DNA of 64,000 bases from positions 25,681-89,680 of the forward strand of contig NZ_BPEV01000024.1 of the NCBI RefSeq assembly GCF_019654955.1, in the 5' to 3' direction. Below, piece by piece: positions 21,214 to 30,340 of the stretch. How positions within the stretch are numbered: position 1 is the first letter of the stretch; every line of letters begins with the position of its first letter. Origin of the DNA: Shewanella sp. KT0246. GTDB taxonomy: Bacteria; Pseudomonadota; Gammaproteobacteria; Enterobacterales; Shewanellaceae. Below the pieces are notes generated by a model. The model was not told the DNA's origin and did not search any database. It saw only the letters and a list, made by a program, of their open reading frames with translations. The translations under genes were made by a program, and so were the position numbers.

Positions 21214-21861
21214 TTATGCCGCCGATTGCTGTTGCGGCATGCTACTTAACCATTCTTTAAATTTAGTAATCGCAGGTAACCTTTTATCTGAGTGCCCTAA
21301 CAACTGAACAATGGCATAGCAGTACTGGTAATATAACTGGACATCATTACCGTCTTTATCGGCATCATCACAATTAATCATTGCACCACGTAAATAGCTA
21401 AGCACTAATTCATCGCGATTAAATCCTTCAACCTTCCCTATTTTTGCAATCATGCTATGAAACCATACAGAGTAAGCATCGTAACTTTGCTGATAAGCTA
21501 ACTGATATACCTCACTCGCTTGAGATAAAACATCAGAATTAGGCATGACTCTTTCAATGACGAAGGTTTTATTAACTAAGGTATCGTGTAAACGCCAACA
21601 TTGATGAGCTAAAAACTGAATAAGCGGGTCTTGATAATGTTGTTCATCAAGTTCAGCCTGAGCATTCCAACGATTTAAGTCATTAATTGCCACCGCTACC
21701 ATTAAATCAACCTCGCTAGGGAAATGGTTATAAATAGTCCCTTTAGATATCTGGCTAGCTTGAACTAAATGAGAACGACATAAATCAAATGTTTTACGTC
21801 CTTTTAAACAACGCTGAGATACTTCAACTAGGTATTCTCCTCTTTGCTGCCAAGTACTCAT
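21214..21861 (-). CDS. TetR/AcrR-family transcriptional regulator
   Basis: A 215-residue protein with an N-terminal helix-turn-helix (SHLVQASQISKGTIYNHFPSEVDLM, about residues 29-53) typical of TetR repressors, and an all-helical C-terminal ligand domain with no recognisable ligand class. It is convergent with the exonuclease gene and divergent from a LysR gene 134 bp away. No adjacent transporter or enzyme gene indicates its target. Confidence 0.85.
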   Translation of the reverse strand: MSTWQQRGEYLVEVSQRCLKGRKTFDLCRSHLVQASQISKGTIYNHFPSEVDLMVAVAINDLNRWNAQAELDEQHYQDPLIQFLAHQCWRLHDTLVNKTFVIERVMPNSDVLSQASEVYQLAYQQSYDAYSVWFHSMIAKIGKVEGFNRDELVLSYLRGAMINCDDADKDGNDVQLYYQYCYAIVQLLGHSDKRLPAITKFKEWLSSMPQQQSAA

Positions 21862-21995
21862 GATGTATCCCTTACTTTGATTGAAAAATATGTTATCAGT
21901 TCACATTCACACAATAACAAGCTTTTTACGTTCTCGATATTAAGTAATACTGATACCACTATGATCAATCTCAATAGCCAGATTATCTAAAGCCA

Positions 21996-22865
21996 ATGTT
22001 AAAAATTGAATTACTAGAAAGCTTCATCGCGGTAGCCGAAAATGGCAACCTTTCAAAAGCTGCAGAACAGATTTGCCGGACTCAATCAGCATTAAGTCTG
22101 CAAATTAAAAAGCTTGAAGAAAGTGTTGGGCAGCCATTATTAATCCGCGATAACAAAGGTGTTACACTTACCGACTCAGGTGTAACTTTGCTTAACTACG
22201 CCTATAAAATGATGCAACTAAACTCAAAGGCTTTAGATGACTTAAAGGATTGCCAAAATCGAGAAATCATTCGACTTGGTGTCCCAACTGATTATATAAA
22301 ACGTTACTTGAGCAGCTGTTTATTAGAATTTATTCGTGAATTTACCCGCATAGAGCTGGTGATTGATACTGACGTTAGCGGTAATTTATATAAGCGCTTA
22401 CAACAAGGCGAATTTGATGTCATTGTAGCGACTCATTGGCAAACACCAGCAAATGGGGAATTGTTATTTGAACGACGCTTTCATTGGGTTGCTGCCAAAA
22501 ATGGTAATGCTCACAAACGTAGCGTGATTCCAATGGCATTATATCCAGAAAACTGCCCTATTCGTGCCCAAGTATTTGCTAATCATCAACTGACTATGCG
22601 CTCGATCAATGTGCTGCTATCAACTCCTTCACCGCAAGCCTTGTGCATGGCGGTTGAAAATGATCTAACCATCGCACCAGTCGCTGAATTTCGTATTAGC
22701 GATAAAATGCAGATATTAGATCCGGTTGAACATGGACTTCCCATTTTACCTGTCTTTAATGAAGCGCTTTATCTGAACCCAGATACCCAAACAGATGCAA
22801 CTCAACAACTGATCTCGTTAATTAAAGCCAATGTTGAAAACTTAGCAGAAGTTGCTGATAGCTAA
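21996..22865 (+). CDS. LysR-family regulator, HexA/LrhA-like
   Basis: A 289-residue LysR-type regulator. The N-terminal winged helix (LLESFIAVAENGNLSKAAEQI, then RTQSALSLQIKKLEESVGQPLL) includes the RTQSA variant typical of the LrhA/HexA/PecT group, which often controls motility, secretion or lifestyle genes. The effector domain follows from about residue 90. It is divergent from the TetR gene; its regulon cannot be read from this window. A terminator follows at 22887-22915. Confidence 0.85.
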   Translation: MLKIELLESFIAVAENGNLSKAAEQICRTQSALSLQIKKLEESVGQPLLIRDNKGVTLTDSGVTLLNYAYKMMQLNSKALDDLKDCQNREIIRLGVPTDYIKRYLSSCLLEFIREFTRIELVIDTDVSGNLYKRLQQGEFDVIVATHWQTPANGELLFERRFHWVAAKNGNAHKRSVIPMALYPENCPIRAQVFANHQLTMRSINVLLSTPSPQALCMAVENDLTIAPVAEFRISDKMQILDPVEHGLPILPVFNEALYLNPDTQTDATQQLISLIKANVENLAEVADS

Positions 22866-22886
22866 TTATCTATTGTGCATCAGACT

Positions 22887-22915
22887 AAAAGCCAACTTAA
22901 GTAAGTTGGCTTTTT
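22887..22915 (+). terminator. Terminator after the HexA/LrhA-like LysR gene
   Basis: Hairpin AAAAGCCAACTTA, 2-nt loop, TAAGTTGGCTTTTT, 22 bp past the stop codon. Confidence 0.88.
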
Positions 22916-22976
22916 ACTTTTCTATAGCTGATAGAAATTACGCGTAGTTTTGATCATATGTCTATATTCAATCGAT

Positions 22977-23010
22977 AAAAAAAGCCCCTAACTATTAAGT
23001 TAGAGGCTTA
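22977..23010 (-). terminator. Terminator after the flavocytochrome operon
   Basis: On the minus strand, AAGCCTCTAACT and AGTTAGGGGCTT pair (one G-T pair) around a 4-nt loop and are followed by a T-run. Confidence 0.85.
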
Positions 23011-23098
23011 TCAAAAAGTGACTACGCTATTAATTGAAAGGGGAAAACAAACAACCAATGCATTAAGCCACTTTTAATACTGACTTAAAATATCGTAT

Positions 23099-23455
23099 TT
23101 ACTTTTTATGTTTGTCGTATTTGAACGTATGGCAATCGCTACAGATAGGCTCTTTAGCTTTATGCTCACCATGACACTCCTGACAAGGTAACTCTTTACC
23201 GTAATGTAAGTTATTGTGCGGATTCTGCCACTTGTCTTCTTCACTACGTGCTGTTGTTTCAGCTAATTCATCAACATCGTGACATTGCTGACAAGCTTGA
23301 TCAGATGGAAATTGCTTGATGCCATTGTCATGACATGCCTTACAATCTTTTCCGATAACTTCCTGATGGTGATCTCTAATTTCTACGGCTTGAACTGTCG
23401 CACTACTTAAGCAAAGTAATCCCAATGCAAGCATCATCTTTAATGTGTTCATCAA
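23099..23455 (-). CDS. Periplasmic tetraheme cytochrome c (flavocytochrome heme subunit)
   Basis: A 118-residue exported protein. A Sec signal peptide ends near VQA (residue 23). Four c-type heme motifs are seen: CKACH (38-42), CQQCH (55-59), CQECH (91-95) and CSDCH (105-109). Spacing and size match the N-terminal tetraheme domain of Shewanella fumarate reductase FccA (cytochrome c3-like). Its gene lies 22 bp after the FAD subunit gene. It presumably carries electrons from the CymA-type quinol pool to the flavoprotein; the donor is inferred from related Shewanella systems. A second in-frame ATG follows the first directly. Confidence 0.9.
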   Translation of the reverse strand: MMNTLKMMLALGLLCLSSATVQAVEIRDHHQEVIGKDCKACHDNGIKQFPSDQACQQCHDVDELAETTARSEEDKWQNPHNNLHYGKELPCQECHGEHKAKEPICSDCHTFKYDKHKK

Positions 23456-23477
23456 TAATTCCTCTTGTGTTTTGGGA

Positions 23478-24998
23478 CTAAACTTTCATCATGCTGCGGG
23501 CGGCTGTCATTCCCATGACCATACATTCAGGAATAGAACAACTACCTAAACGACTGACACCATGAATACCACCACACACTTCACCTGCGGCATATAAACC
23601 AGCAATAGGATTACCAGTAAAGCTGTCTTTTACTTCTGCTTTAGTTGTAATTTGCACACCACCTTGGCAGTAATGCACTTTTGGCCATAAACGAACAACG
23701 GTAAACGGTGCTTCAATGTACTTGTCTTTCGCCTTGGTCATATTCTTACCAAATTGAGTATCTTCACCTGACTTAACGTACTGGTTATATTCTTCAATTT
23801 GCGTTTTAAGTGCTTTAGTTGGCACTTTAAAATGAGAGGCAAGTTCTTCAATAGAATCAAACTTCCAACCCACATTGTACTTAATGACTTTCTTAGTATT
23901 AGGATGCTTTTTAGAATCCTTATAACTGGTGATTAAGATTGGAGGTAGCGCATTTCCTTGTTCATCACGACATGCAAGCTCGGCATCAGCACGAGTTTTA
24001 CGGTCAGCAATTTCGTTCATAAAGCGTTTACCCGTTAAACGGTTAATCGCAATTGAATGTGGGAAATTGTAAATTGAGTAGTTAGACACGTAACCAAAAC
24101 CACCTTCATCAGGTGATGCCCAAGGGCCAGATTGAATATGCGCTAAATGAACAGGTACGGCACCTAAGCGGAACATTTCATACATGCCTTCGCCTGTAGC
24201 ACCAGGAGCATTGGTACAACCTACTTCAGAGGTTAACGTTGGATCTTGCGCCATACGAAGATTAACGTTTTGAGCAAAACCACCTGTCGCCATAATCACA
24301 CCACGTTTAGCGCGAATATTAATAACTTTACCTGGCTGGTCTTCATCAAAGTGGTAGTTGTCTCGCATTTTAACGCCAAGTACTTCGCCGTTATCACCAA
24401 TCAAGAAACCTTCAAACTTAGAACGGTTATGAGTATGAACCCCCAATTCACGACACTTATGTAATAACGGTTGAGTGATACCTGCACCACAACTCACGGT
24501 TGTTTGATAAGTACGTGCAACAGAGTGACCACCAAGCTGTTGCAAGTATGGATGGTACTCAGAGCCCGCATCAAAAGTCATTTGTAATGCTTCCATTGCA
24601 TGCTCAGCAACATGGCGAAGTAGTGCTTCATCGGCAATACCACGTCCAGCAGCCATTTGATCAGCGACCATGCGATCAACAGAATCTTTTACGCCTTCTT
24701 TAGATTGCATTGGCGTTCCTGGCGCAGCAAATAAGCCACCATTAATCGCTGAATTACCACCAAAGTAAGACATTTTTTCAAAAATATGTACATCTTTTGC
24801 ACCTAGTTTTGTTGCCTCAATCCCTGCAGCTAAGCCAGCAAAACCAGAACCAATAATAACGATTTCAACTTCTTTATCCCACTTAACACCGTCCGCTTTT
24901 TCAGAAACAGCCATCGCTGGAGCTACCATTGCAGCACCTGCTGCTGCACCTAACCCTGCGATAAATTTACGGCGTCCTAACAGATCTACATTACTCAT
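23478..24998 (-). CDS. Flavocytochrome c FAD-binding subunit (fumarate reductase-like)
   Basis: A 506-residue flavoprotein of the fumarate reductase/succinate dehydrogenase superfamily. A Tat signal (RRKFIAGLGAAAG, residues 9-21) indicates export folded with FAD. The dinucleotide-binding start is EIVIIGSGFAGLAAGIEA (GxGxxG at 50-55). The region that in FccA reads HHTMGG is here HYCQGG, and the C-terminus is rich in Cys (GSCSIPECMVMG), so the substrate may not be fumarate. Related enzymes reduce urocanate, methacrylate or other unsaturated acids. It precedes the tetraheme gene in an operon controlled by a promoter flanked by two identical dyads. Confidence 0.88.
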   Translation of the reverse strand: MSNVDLLGRRKFIAGLGAAAGAAMVAPAMAVSEKADGVKWDKEVEIVIIGSGFAGLAAGIEATKLGAKDVHIFEKMSYFGGNSAINGGLFAAPGTPMQSKEGVKDSVDRMVADQMAAGRGIADEALLRHVAEHAMEALQMTFDAGSEYHPYLQQLGGHSVARTYQTTVSCGAGITQPLLHKCRELGVHTHNRSKFEGFLIGDNGEVLGVKMRDNYHFDEDQPGKVINIRAKRGVIMATGGFAQNVNLRMAQDPTLTSEVGCTNAPGATGEGMYEMFRLGAVPVHLAHIQSGPWASPDEGGFGYVSNYSIYNFPHSIAINRLTGKRFMNEIADRKTRADAELACRDEQGNALPPILITSYKDSKKHPNTKKVIKYNVGWKFDSIEELASHFKVPTKALKTQIEEYNQYVKSGEDTQFGKNMTKAKDKYIEAPFTVVRLWPKVHYCQGGVQITTKAEVKDSFTGNPIAGLYAAGEVCGGIHGVSRLGSCSIPECMVMGMTAARSMMKV

Positions 24999-25041
24999 AG
25001 GTCATCACCCTTTGTTTAAATTGACTCCTTCATCATAAAGA

Positions 25042-25055
25042 TGGAATCAATTCCA
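25042..25055. promoter_or_regulatory. Operator dyad, promoter-proximal copy
   Basis: TGGAATCAATTCCA, a dyad with 6-bp arms and a 2-bp centre, lies between the presumed promoter and the flavoprotein start. The same sequence recurs in a longer form at 25155-25172. Binding protein unknown. Confidence 0.65.
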
Positions 25056-25078
25056 AAAAGGGAATCTACCAAGGTTTA

Positions 25079-25107
25079 ATTATATCTAAATAGGTATATT
25101 TACAGAA
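25079..25107 (-). promoter_or_regulatory. Candidate flavocytochrome operon promoter
   Basis: On the minus strand a perfect TATAAT (25084-25079) is preceded at 17 bp by a weak TTCTGT (25107-25102). The weak -35 element suggests a need for an activator. Predicted start near 25072. Confidence 0.45.
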
Positions 25108-25154
25108 ATGAACCATAGCGCATATTTTAATCAAATATAGCCGTATGCTAACGA

Positions 25155-25172
25155 TTTGGAATCAATTCCAAA
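25155..25172. promoter_or_regulatory. Operator dyad, upstream copy
   Basis: TTTGGAATCAATTCCAAA is a dyad with 8-bp arms around a CA centre and contains the whole of the promoter-proximal dyad. The two centres are 115 bp apart, about eleven helical turns. Confidence 0.65.
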
Positions 25173-25209
25173 ACGCTGGCTATCTAAAAAATTAAATGAA
25201 CGGCTTAAG

Positions 25210-26085
25210 TTACTTTTGAGAAAGACACTCTGTTAATTTATCGACCAATAATCTGACTTTTGGTGATAAGTGACGGTTTTGAGGATACAAAGCCCAAATA
25301 CCTTCTTTTTCTTGCTGGAAAGAGGCCAATAACACCTTTAGTTTATTCTCGCTAATTGCTTGCTTAACGTAGTAACCAGGTAATTGCACAATCCCCAAAC
25401 CTTTTAATGCCGCATCAAGCAAACTAATGCCGCTACTGCATTGCAAATTACCCTGCACTTTAATACTTCTGTTTTTACCTGATTCATTAAAGTGCCAATG
25501 TGATTGAGAACCAATTAAACAATTATGCTGACTGAGTTCCGATAAAGAATATGGCGCACCAAAACGATTAATATACTCAGGTGCAGCACACACAAATTGC
25601 TCACGACTGGTTAGTCGCTTTGCCATCATACTAGAGTCTGGTAATCGGCCTAAACGAATAGCTAAATCATAACCACCCTCAACTAAATCTAGTTGCCTGT
25701 TTGTTAATTCACAAATTACTTCGACATCAGGGTATTGCTGCATATAGTCAGTCACAACCGGCATAATAAACTTCTCACCATAAGTCACAGGTGCTGTCAG
25801 TTTAATTAGCCCCTGAGGTTTATTTTGCAAACTACTAATGGCACGCTCAGCCTCTTCAAGGCCATCAATCACTTGTCTGCAATGGCGATAAAACACTTGG
25901 CCTTCTTCAGTAAGTGACACTTTTCGAGTAGTGCGATAAAAAAGTTTAGTATTTAATCTATTTTCAATCTGACTAATTTGGCGACTAACTTGCGCGGTTG
26001 AAATAGACAAACGCTTTCCCGCCGAGGTAAAACTGTCAGTTTCAGCCACTGCGACAAATTCATAAACTCCTTCCCATGGCAGCAT
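25210..26085 (-). CDS. LysR-family regulator divergent from frmA
   Basis: A 291-residue LysR-type regulator of the group with N-terminus YEFVAVAETDSFTSAGKRLSISTAQVSRQISQIENRLN and effector-domain motifs LIKLTAPVTYGEKFIMP and GYDLAIRLGRLPDS. It is divergent from frmA across 129 bp that hold a clear inverted repeat of LysR type (26162-26178). The known pattern is that such a regulator controls the adjacent formaldehyde-detoxification genes, which I infer here. Confidence 0.87.
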   Translation of the reverse strand: MLPWEGVYEFVAVAETDSFTSAGKRLSISTAQVSRQISQIENRLNTKLFYRTTRKVSLTEEGQVFYRHCRQVIDGLEEAERAISSLQNKPQGLIKLTAPVTYGEKFIMPVVTDYMQQYPDVEVICELTNRQLDLVEGGYDLAIRLGRLPDSSMMAKRLTSREQFVCAAPEYINRFGAPYSLSELSQHNCLIGSQSHWHFNESGKNRSIKVQGNLQCSSGISLLDAALKGLGIVQLPGYYVKQAISENKLKVLLASFQQEKEGIWALYPQNRHLSPKVRLLVDKLTECLSQK

Positions 26086-26161
26086 TATTACTCTCTCGTA
26101 AAAGTCATTTACTATTTAAGCTTATTATCAACTGACAGAAAATAAATACAATAGAATAATG

Positions 26162-27345
<1,184 letters not shown>

Positions 27346-27368
27346 ACTTTTCTTCAGATCAATTTAAA

Positions 27369-27400
27369 ACCTTGTCCATAGTTAAAATTATGGACAAGGT
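27369..27400 (+). terminator. Hairpin between frmA and fghA
   Basis: A perfect 12-bp stem (ACCTTGTCCATA and complement) around an 8-base loop, without a good T-run. It is probably an mRNA-stabilising or partially terminating element inside the operon. Confidence 0.5.
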
Positions 27401-27446
27401 ATAAATCAAATTCTAATTCAATAGCATGCCGCTTATAGGATCTCGA

Positions 27447-28283
27447 ATGACCATTGAAAATATCAGCAGTAATAAAGCATTTGGCGGCTGGTTAAAGCAA
27501 TACACCCACATTTCAACCACCGTTAATTGCAGTATGCGTTTTGCTATTTATTTACCACCTCAAGCAGCATCACAAAAAGTGCCTGTGCTTTATTGGTTAT
27601 CAGGTTTAACCTGTACAGATGAAAATGTTATGCAAAAATCAGGTATTCAACGTATAGCAGCGGAACTGGGTATCGCAATTGTCGCTCCTGATACTAGCCC
27701 ACGTGGTGAGAATGTCGCAGACGACAGCGAAGGTGCTTATGATTTTGGTCTAGGCGCAGGTTTTTATGTCAATGCGACTCAAGCCCCTTTTAATACCCAT
27801 TATCAAATGTATGACTACGTTGTGAACGAGTTGCCAGAACTCATTGAACAACACTTTCCTGTTTCTCAGCAGCGCAGCATAAGTGGTCACTCAATGGGCG
27901 GTCATGGTGCTATCAGTATCGGTCTTAAAAATCCGCAGCGTTATCAGTCAATCTCAGCATTCAGTCCGATTTGTAATCCTATTAATTGCCCTTGGGGACA
28001 AAAGGCTTTTAATGGTTATCTAGGTACAGATAAACAAGATTGGCTTGAATATGACAGCACGGAATTAATGAAGCTTACTCAAGCCTCTGTTCCTATGCTG
28101 GTGGACCAAGGTAGCGATGACAGCTTCTTAGCTGAGCAGTTAAAACCACAAGCCTTAATCGATGTTGCTAAAGAACAGGAATACCCTTTAACCTTGCGCA
28201 TGCAAGAAGGCTACGATCATAGCTACTATTTTATTAGTAGTTTTATCGAAGACCATTTAAGGTTCCATGCAAAGTATTTATAA
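27447..28283 (+). CDS. fghA: S-formylglutathione hydrolase
   Basis: A 278-residue serine hydrolase (esterase D family) that cleaves S-formylglutathione to formate and glutathione. The nucleophile motif is GHSMGGHGA (Ser149). Other family blocks are YWLSGLTCTDENVMQKSG, APDTSPRGE and the late GYDHSYYFI with the catalytic His. I chose the ATG at 27447, preceded by AGGATC; an in-frame ATG at 27426 would add seven residues. It follows frmA by about 100 bp. Confidence 0.95.
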   Translation: MTIENISSNKAFGGWLKQYTHISTTVNCSMRFAIYLPPQAASQKVPVLYWLSGLTCTDENVMQKSGIQRIAAELGIAIVAPDTSPRGENVADDSEGAYDFGLGAGFYVNATQAPFNTHYQMYDYVVNELPELIEQHFPVSQQRSISGHSMGGHGAISIGLKNPQRYQSISAFSPICNPINCPWGQKAFNGYLGTDKQDWLEYDSTELMKLTQASVPMLVDQGSDDSFLAEQLKPQALIDVAKEQEYPLTLRMQEGYDHSYYFISSFIEDHLRFHAKYL

Positions 28284-28339
28284 GTAGAAAGCTATAACGA
28301 AAATGATCAATGAGCCTTTGCCTAAAAAAAATAGGTCAT

Positions 28340-28355
28340 TGTTTCATGTGAAACA
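28340..28355. other. Degenerate parS-like sequence after fghA
   Basis: TGTTTCATGTGAAACA differs from the ParB consensus at one core base (CATGTG in place of CACGTG). It is intergenic, about 4 kb left of oriC. Confidence 0.4.
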
Positions 28356-28400
28356 TAGTTAGACTTTCAAAATAGAAATAGCAACCTTATAAAGATTGTA

Positions 28401-28433
28401 AAAAGCCTCAATGTGAATAACATTGAGGCTTTT
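28401..28433. terminator. Bidirectional terminator, fghA / MFS gene
   Basis: A 13-bp stem (AAAAGCCTCAATG and complement) with A and T tracts on both sides lies between the convergent fghA and transporter genes. Confidence 0.88.
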
Positions 28434-28484
28434 ATATAGGCATTAACGCACATAGATAATGAAGAAAATAACTTCATAGAAAGA

Positions 28485-29687
28485 CTAATTAACGCAATAA
28501 CTCATCTTTGTCTCAGTCATTTTTCTGTTAAGTGCATTAGCCTTTAATGTCGCTAAAAGTGCAACCACCGAACATCCAAACATAATCAGCACCATGGGCC
28601 ATAAAGCATCTTTCAACAGTAATGCTGTTATTCCACTAATAATTGCACCGATGAAAAACTGCATAGATCCCATTAACGCAGAAGCAGTACCAGCACTTTT
28701 ACCAAAGTGCTTTAAAAAGCCAACGCTTGCATTAGATATTGTCCCACCTGTCGCCGCCATACAGATAACAAAGCCAGAAACAGCAAACCATAGATTATTT
28801 GGCATAATCAAAATTGAGCTGAACAAAACAAATCCACCGAACACTTTTAGCCCTAAAAATGCCAACAGCATTTGCTCTGCGTCATAACGATTAAGCAAAT
28901 AGGCATTTAAACGATTAATAATCACAATTCCCACAACATTAGCAATAAATAGCCCTGAAAAGAGCGTTTCGCTAACACCAAACTTAACTAAATAAGCAAA
29001 AGGTGCATTGGTAATAAATGTGATTAATAGCGCATAAGAAAACACTTGTGCAATTAAATATCCCCGTGCAGGTTTGAACTTAAGAACACTTTTAAAGCTA
29101 GTGCTAGGCATGGTATCACTAGCCTTTATATGCTTTGGCATAACAAAAAATGCACAGATTGCCACAAGGAATGCGAAAATAGCAGATGATAAGAAAATCC
29201 AGTGCCAGCTGGATATTTTCATGATTAAGGTACCAATAGCGGGTGCAATAGAAGGGGCTATCATCATAATTAGCATCACAAGTGAGAATACTTTCGCCGC
29301 TTCTTTTCCTTCAGCATTATCACGAATAGTGGCAGGTACAACGACAACAGCCATGCCGCCGCCAATCGATTGCAAGCAACGCCAAAGCCAAAAAAACTCC
29401 AAAGAATCGACTAAAGCTAACACTAGACTGCATACACCAAACACCAGTAAACCTAATGACATGATTGGCTGACGGCCAAATTTATCAGATAGTGGTCCGC
29501 CGACTAACTGACCAATTGCCATCCCGAAAACATACATGCTGACGGTAATCGCAATCAAAGAAGTATCGACATTGAAATCAGTTGCAATGATTGGAATCGC
29601 TGGCAGATAACTATCGATAGCGTATGGAGTCATCGCAAAAACAGCAGCAAGTAACAGAATTAAGCTTTTAGATATGGATTGTTGCAT
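28485..29687 (-). CDS. MFS multidrug efflux transporter, Bcr/CflA type
   Basis: A 400-residue inner-membrane drug/proton antiporter with about twelve hydrophobic segments. The Bcr/CflA hallmarks are MTPYAIDSYLPAIPIIA in helix 1, GQLVGGPLSDKFGRQPIM (motif A, loop 2-3) and RCLQSIGGGMAVVVVPATIRD (motif B-like). Substrates may include chloramphenicol- or bicyclomycin-like compounds, but cannot be fixed from sequence. The start ATG has a good GAGGTG ribosome site. It is divergent from a MarR-type gene, with two similar dyads between them. Confidence 0.88.
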   Translation of the reverse strand: MQQSISKSLILLLAAVFAMTPYAIDSYLPAIPIIATDFNVDTSLIAITVSMYVFGMAIGQLVGGPLSDKFGRQPIMSLGLLVFGVCSLVLALVDSLEFFWLWRCLQSIGGGMAVVVVPATIRDNAEGKEAAKVFSLVMLIMMIAPSIAPAIGTLIMKISSWHWIFLSSAIFAFLVAICAFFVMPKHIKASDTMPSTSFKSVLKFKPARGYLIAQVFSYALLITFITNAPFAYLVKFGVSETLFSGLFIANVVGIVIINRLNAYLLNRYDAEQMLLAFLGLKVFGGFVLFSSILIMPNNLWFAVSGFVICMAATGGTISNASVGFLKHFGKSAGTASALMGSMQFFIGAIISGITALLLKDALWPMVLIMFGCSVVALLATLKANALNRKMTETKMSYCVN

Positions 29688-29699
29688 TTACACCTCTAA

Positions 29700-29721
29700 A
29701 GTATCTTTCCAGAAAGATACT
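29700..29721. promoter_or_regulatory. MarR-type operator, site 1
   Basis: A perfect inverted repeat, AGTATCTTTC and GAAAGATACT around a CA centre, lies 13 bp upstream of the MFS start codon in the divergent MFS-marR gap. Confidence 0.75.
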
Positions 29722-29732
29722 AGCTAGATTTT

Positions 29733-29750
29733 ACCTTTCTAGCAAGATAT
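29733..29750. promoter_or_regulatory. MarR-type operator, site 2
   Basis: Reverse-complemented, this reads ATATCTTGCTAGAAAGGT, an imperfect copy of site 1. Two related sites suggest cooperative repression of both divergent genes. Confidence 0.55.
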
Positions 29751-29786
29751 ATTACTTGCAACACCCACTGATTAAATGAATAGATT

Positions 29787-30278
29787 TTGCCAAAACAGGA
29801 AAGTGTCGATAGCATTTTACAATCAACAAAAATTAATTGGCCTGAAGCATACGACCATATTTCTCCGTCGATTCTTAAATTGCTCAGAGCTCATCATCAC
29901 ATCAGAACAGATCTCGAAGAGCTATTAGGTCATTACCAAATACAAGGTGCAGACTTCGGTATTCTGGCAACCTTGAGAAGAAGTGGCGAACCTTATTGTT
30001 TGTCACCAACCACCCTTTATCACTCTCTACTATTCAGTTCAGGCGGTTTAACAAAAGTACTAAACAGGATGAAGCAAGCTGAGCTAATAGAAAGACTTGA
30101 TAATCCTGACGACAAGCGTAGCAAGCTGGTTAAGTTATCACCAATGGGAAAAGAACTGGTTGACGCTATCATCGTTGAGCTTCATAAAAATGAACGAAAA
30201 AAATTAGCAATTTTGTCAGAAGATGAGATAAAACAGTTAGATAAACTACTCAGTAAACTACTATTGAGTTGGAATTAA
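29787..30278 (+). CDS. MarR-family transcriptional regulator
   Basis: A 163-residue winged-helix regulator. The DNA-binding domain (GILATLRRSG, LSPTTLYHSLLFSSGGLTKVLNRMKQAELIER, then the wing NPDDKRSKLVKLSPMGKELV) is typical. The start is uncertain: no in-frame ATG precedes the domain, so a TTG at 29787 is used, without a clear Shine-Dalgarno. It probably represses itself and the divergent efflux gene through the two dyads at 29700-29750, releasing on binding a small molecule. Confidence 0.82.
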   Translation: MPKQESVDSILQSTKINWPEAYDHISPSILKLLRAHHHIRTDLEELLGHYQIQGADFGILATLRRSGEPYCLSPTTLYHSLLFSSGGLTKVLNRMKQAELIERLDNPDDKRSKLVKLSPMGKELVDAIIVELHKNERKKLAILSEDEIKQLDKLLSKLLLSWN

Positions 30279-30291
30279 CACTTAGCATCAA

Positions 30292-30324
30292 TAAAAAATG
30301 CCAGCTAAATGTTAGCTGACATTT
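30292..30324 (-). terminator. Terminator between marR-type and AGCS genes
   Basis: Hairpin with CAGCTAA/TTAGCTG core, extended by AAATG/CATTT, followed on the minus strand by a T-run. It lies between convergent genes and mainly serves the minus-strand symporter gene. Confidence 0.7.
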
Positions 30325-30340
30325 GATGTATTTCCATTCA

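Noticed and set aside
25155..25172. Flavocytochrome operon dyads as LysR-type sites
   Set aside because: Symmetric positions do not give a T-N11-A core, and the only nearby LysR gene has a better site beside frmA.
29074..29472. 132-codon plus-strand frame opposite the MFS gene
   Set aside because: Antisense to transmembrane segments, with a low-complexity translation and no recognisable domain.
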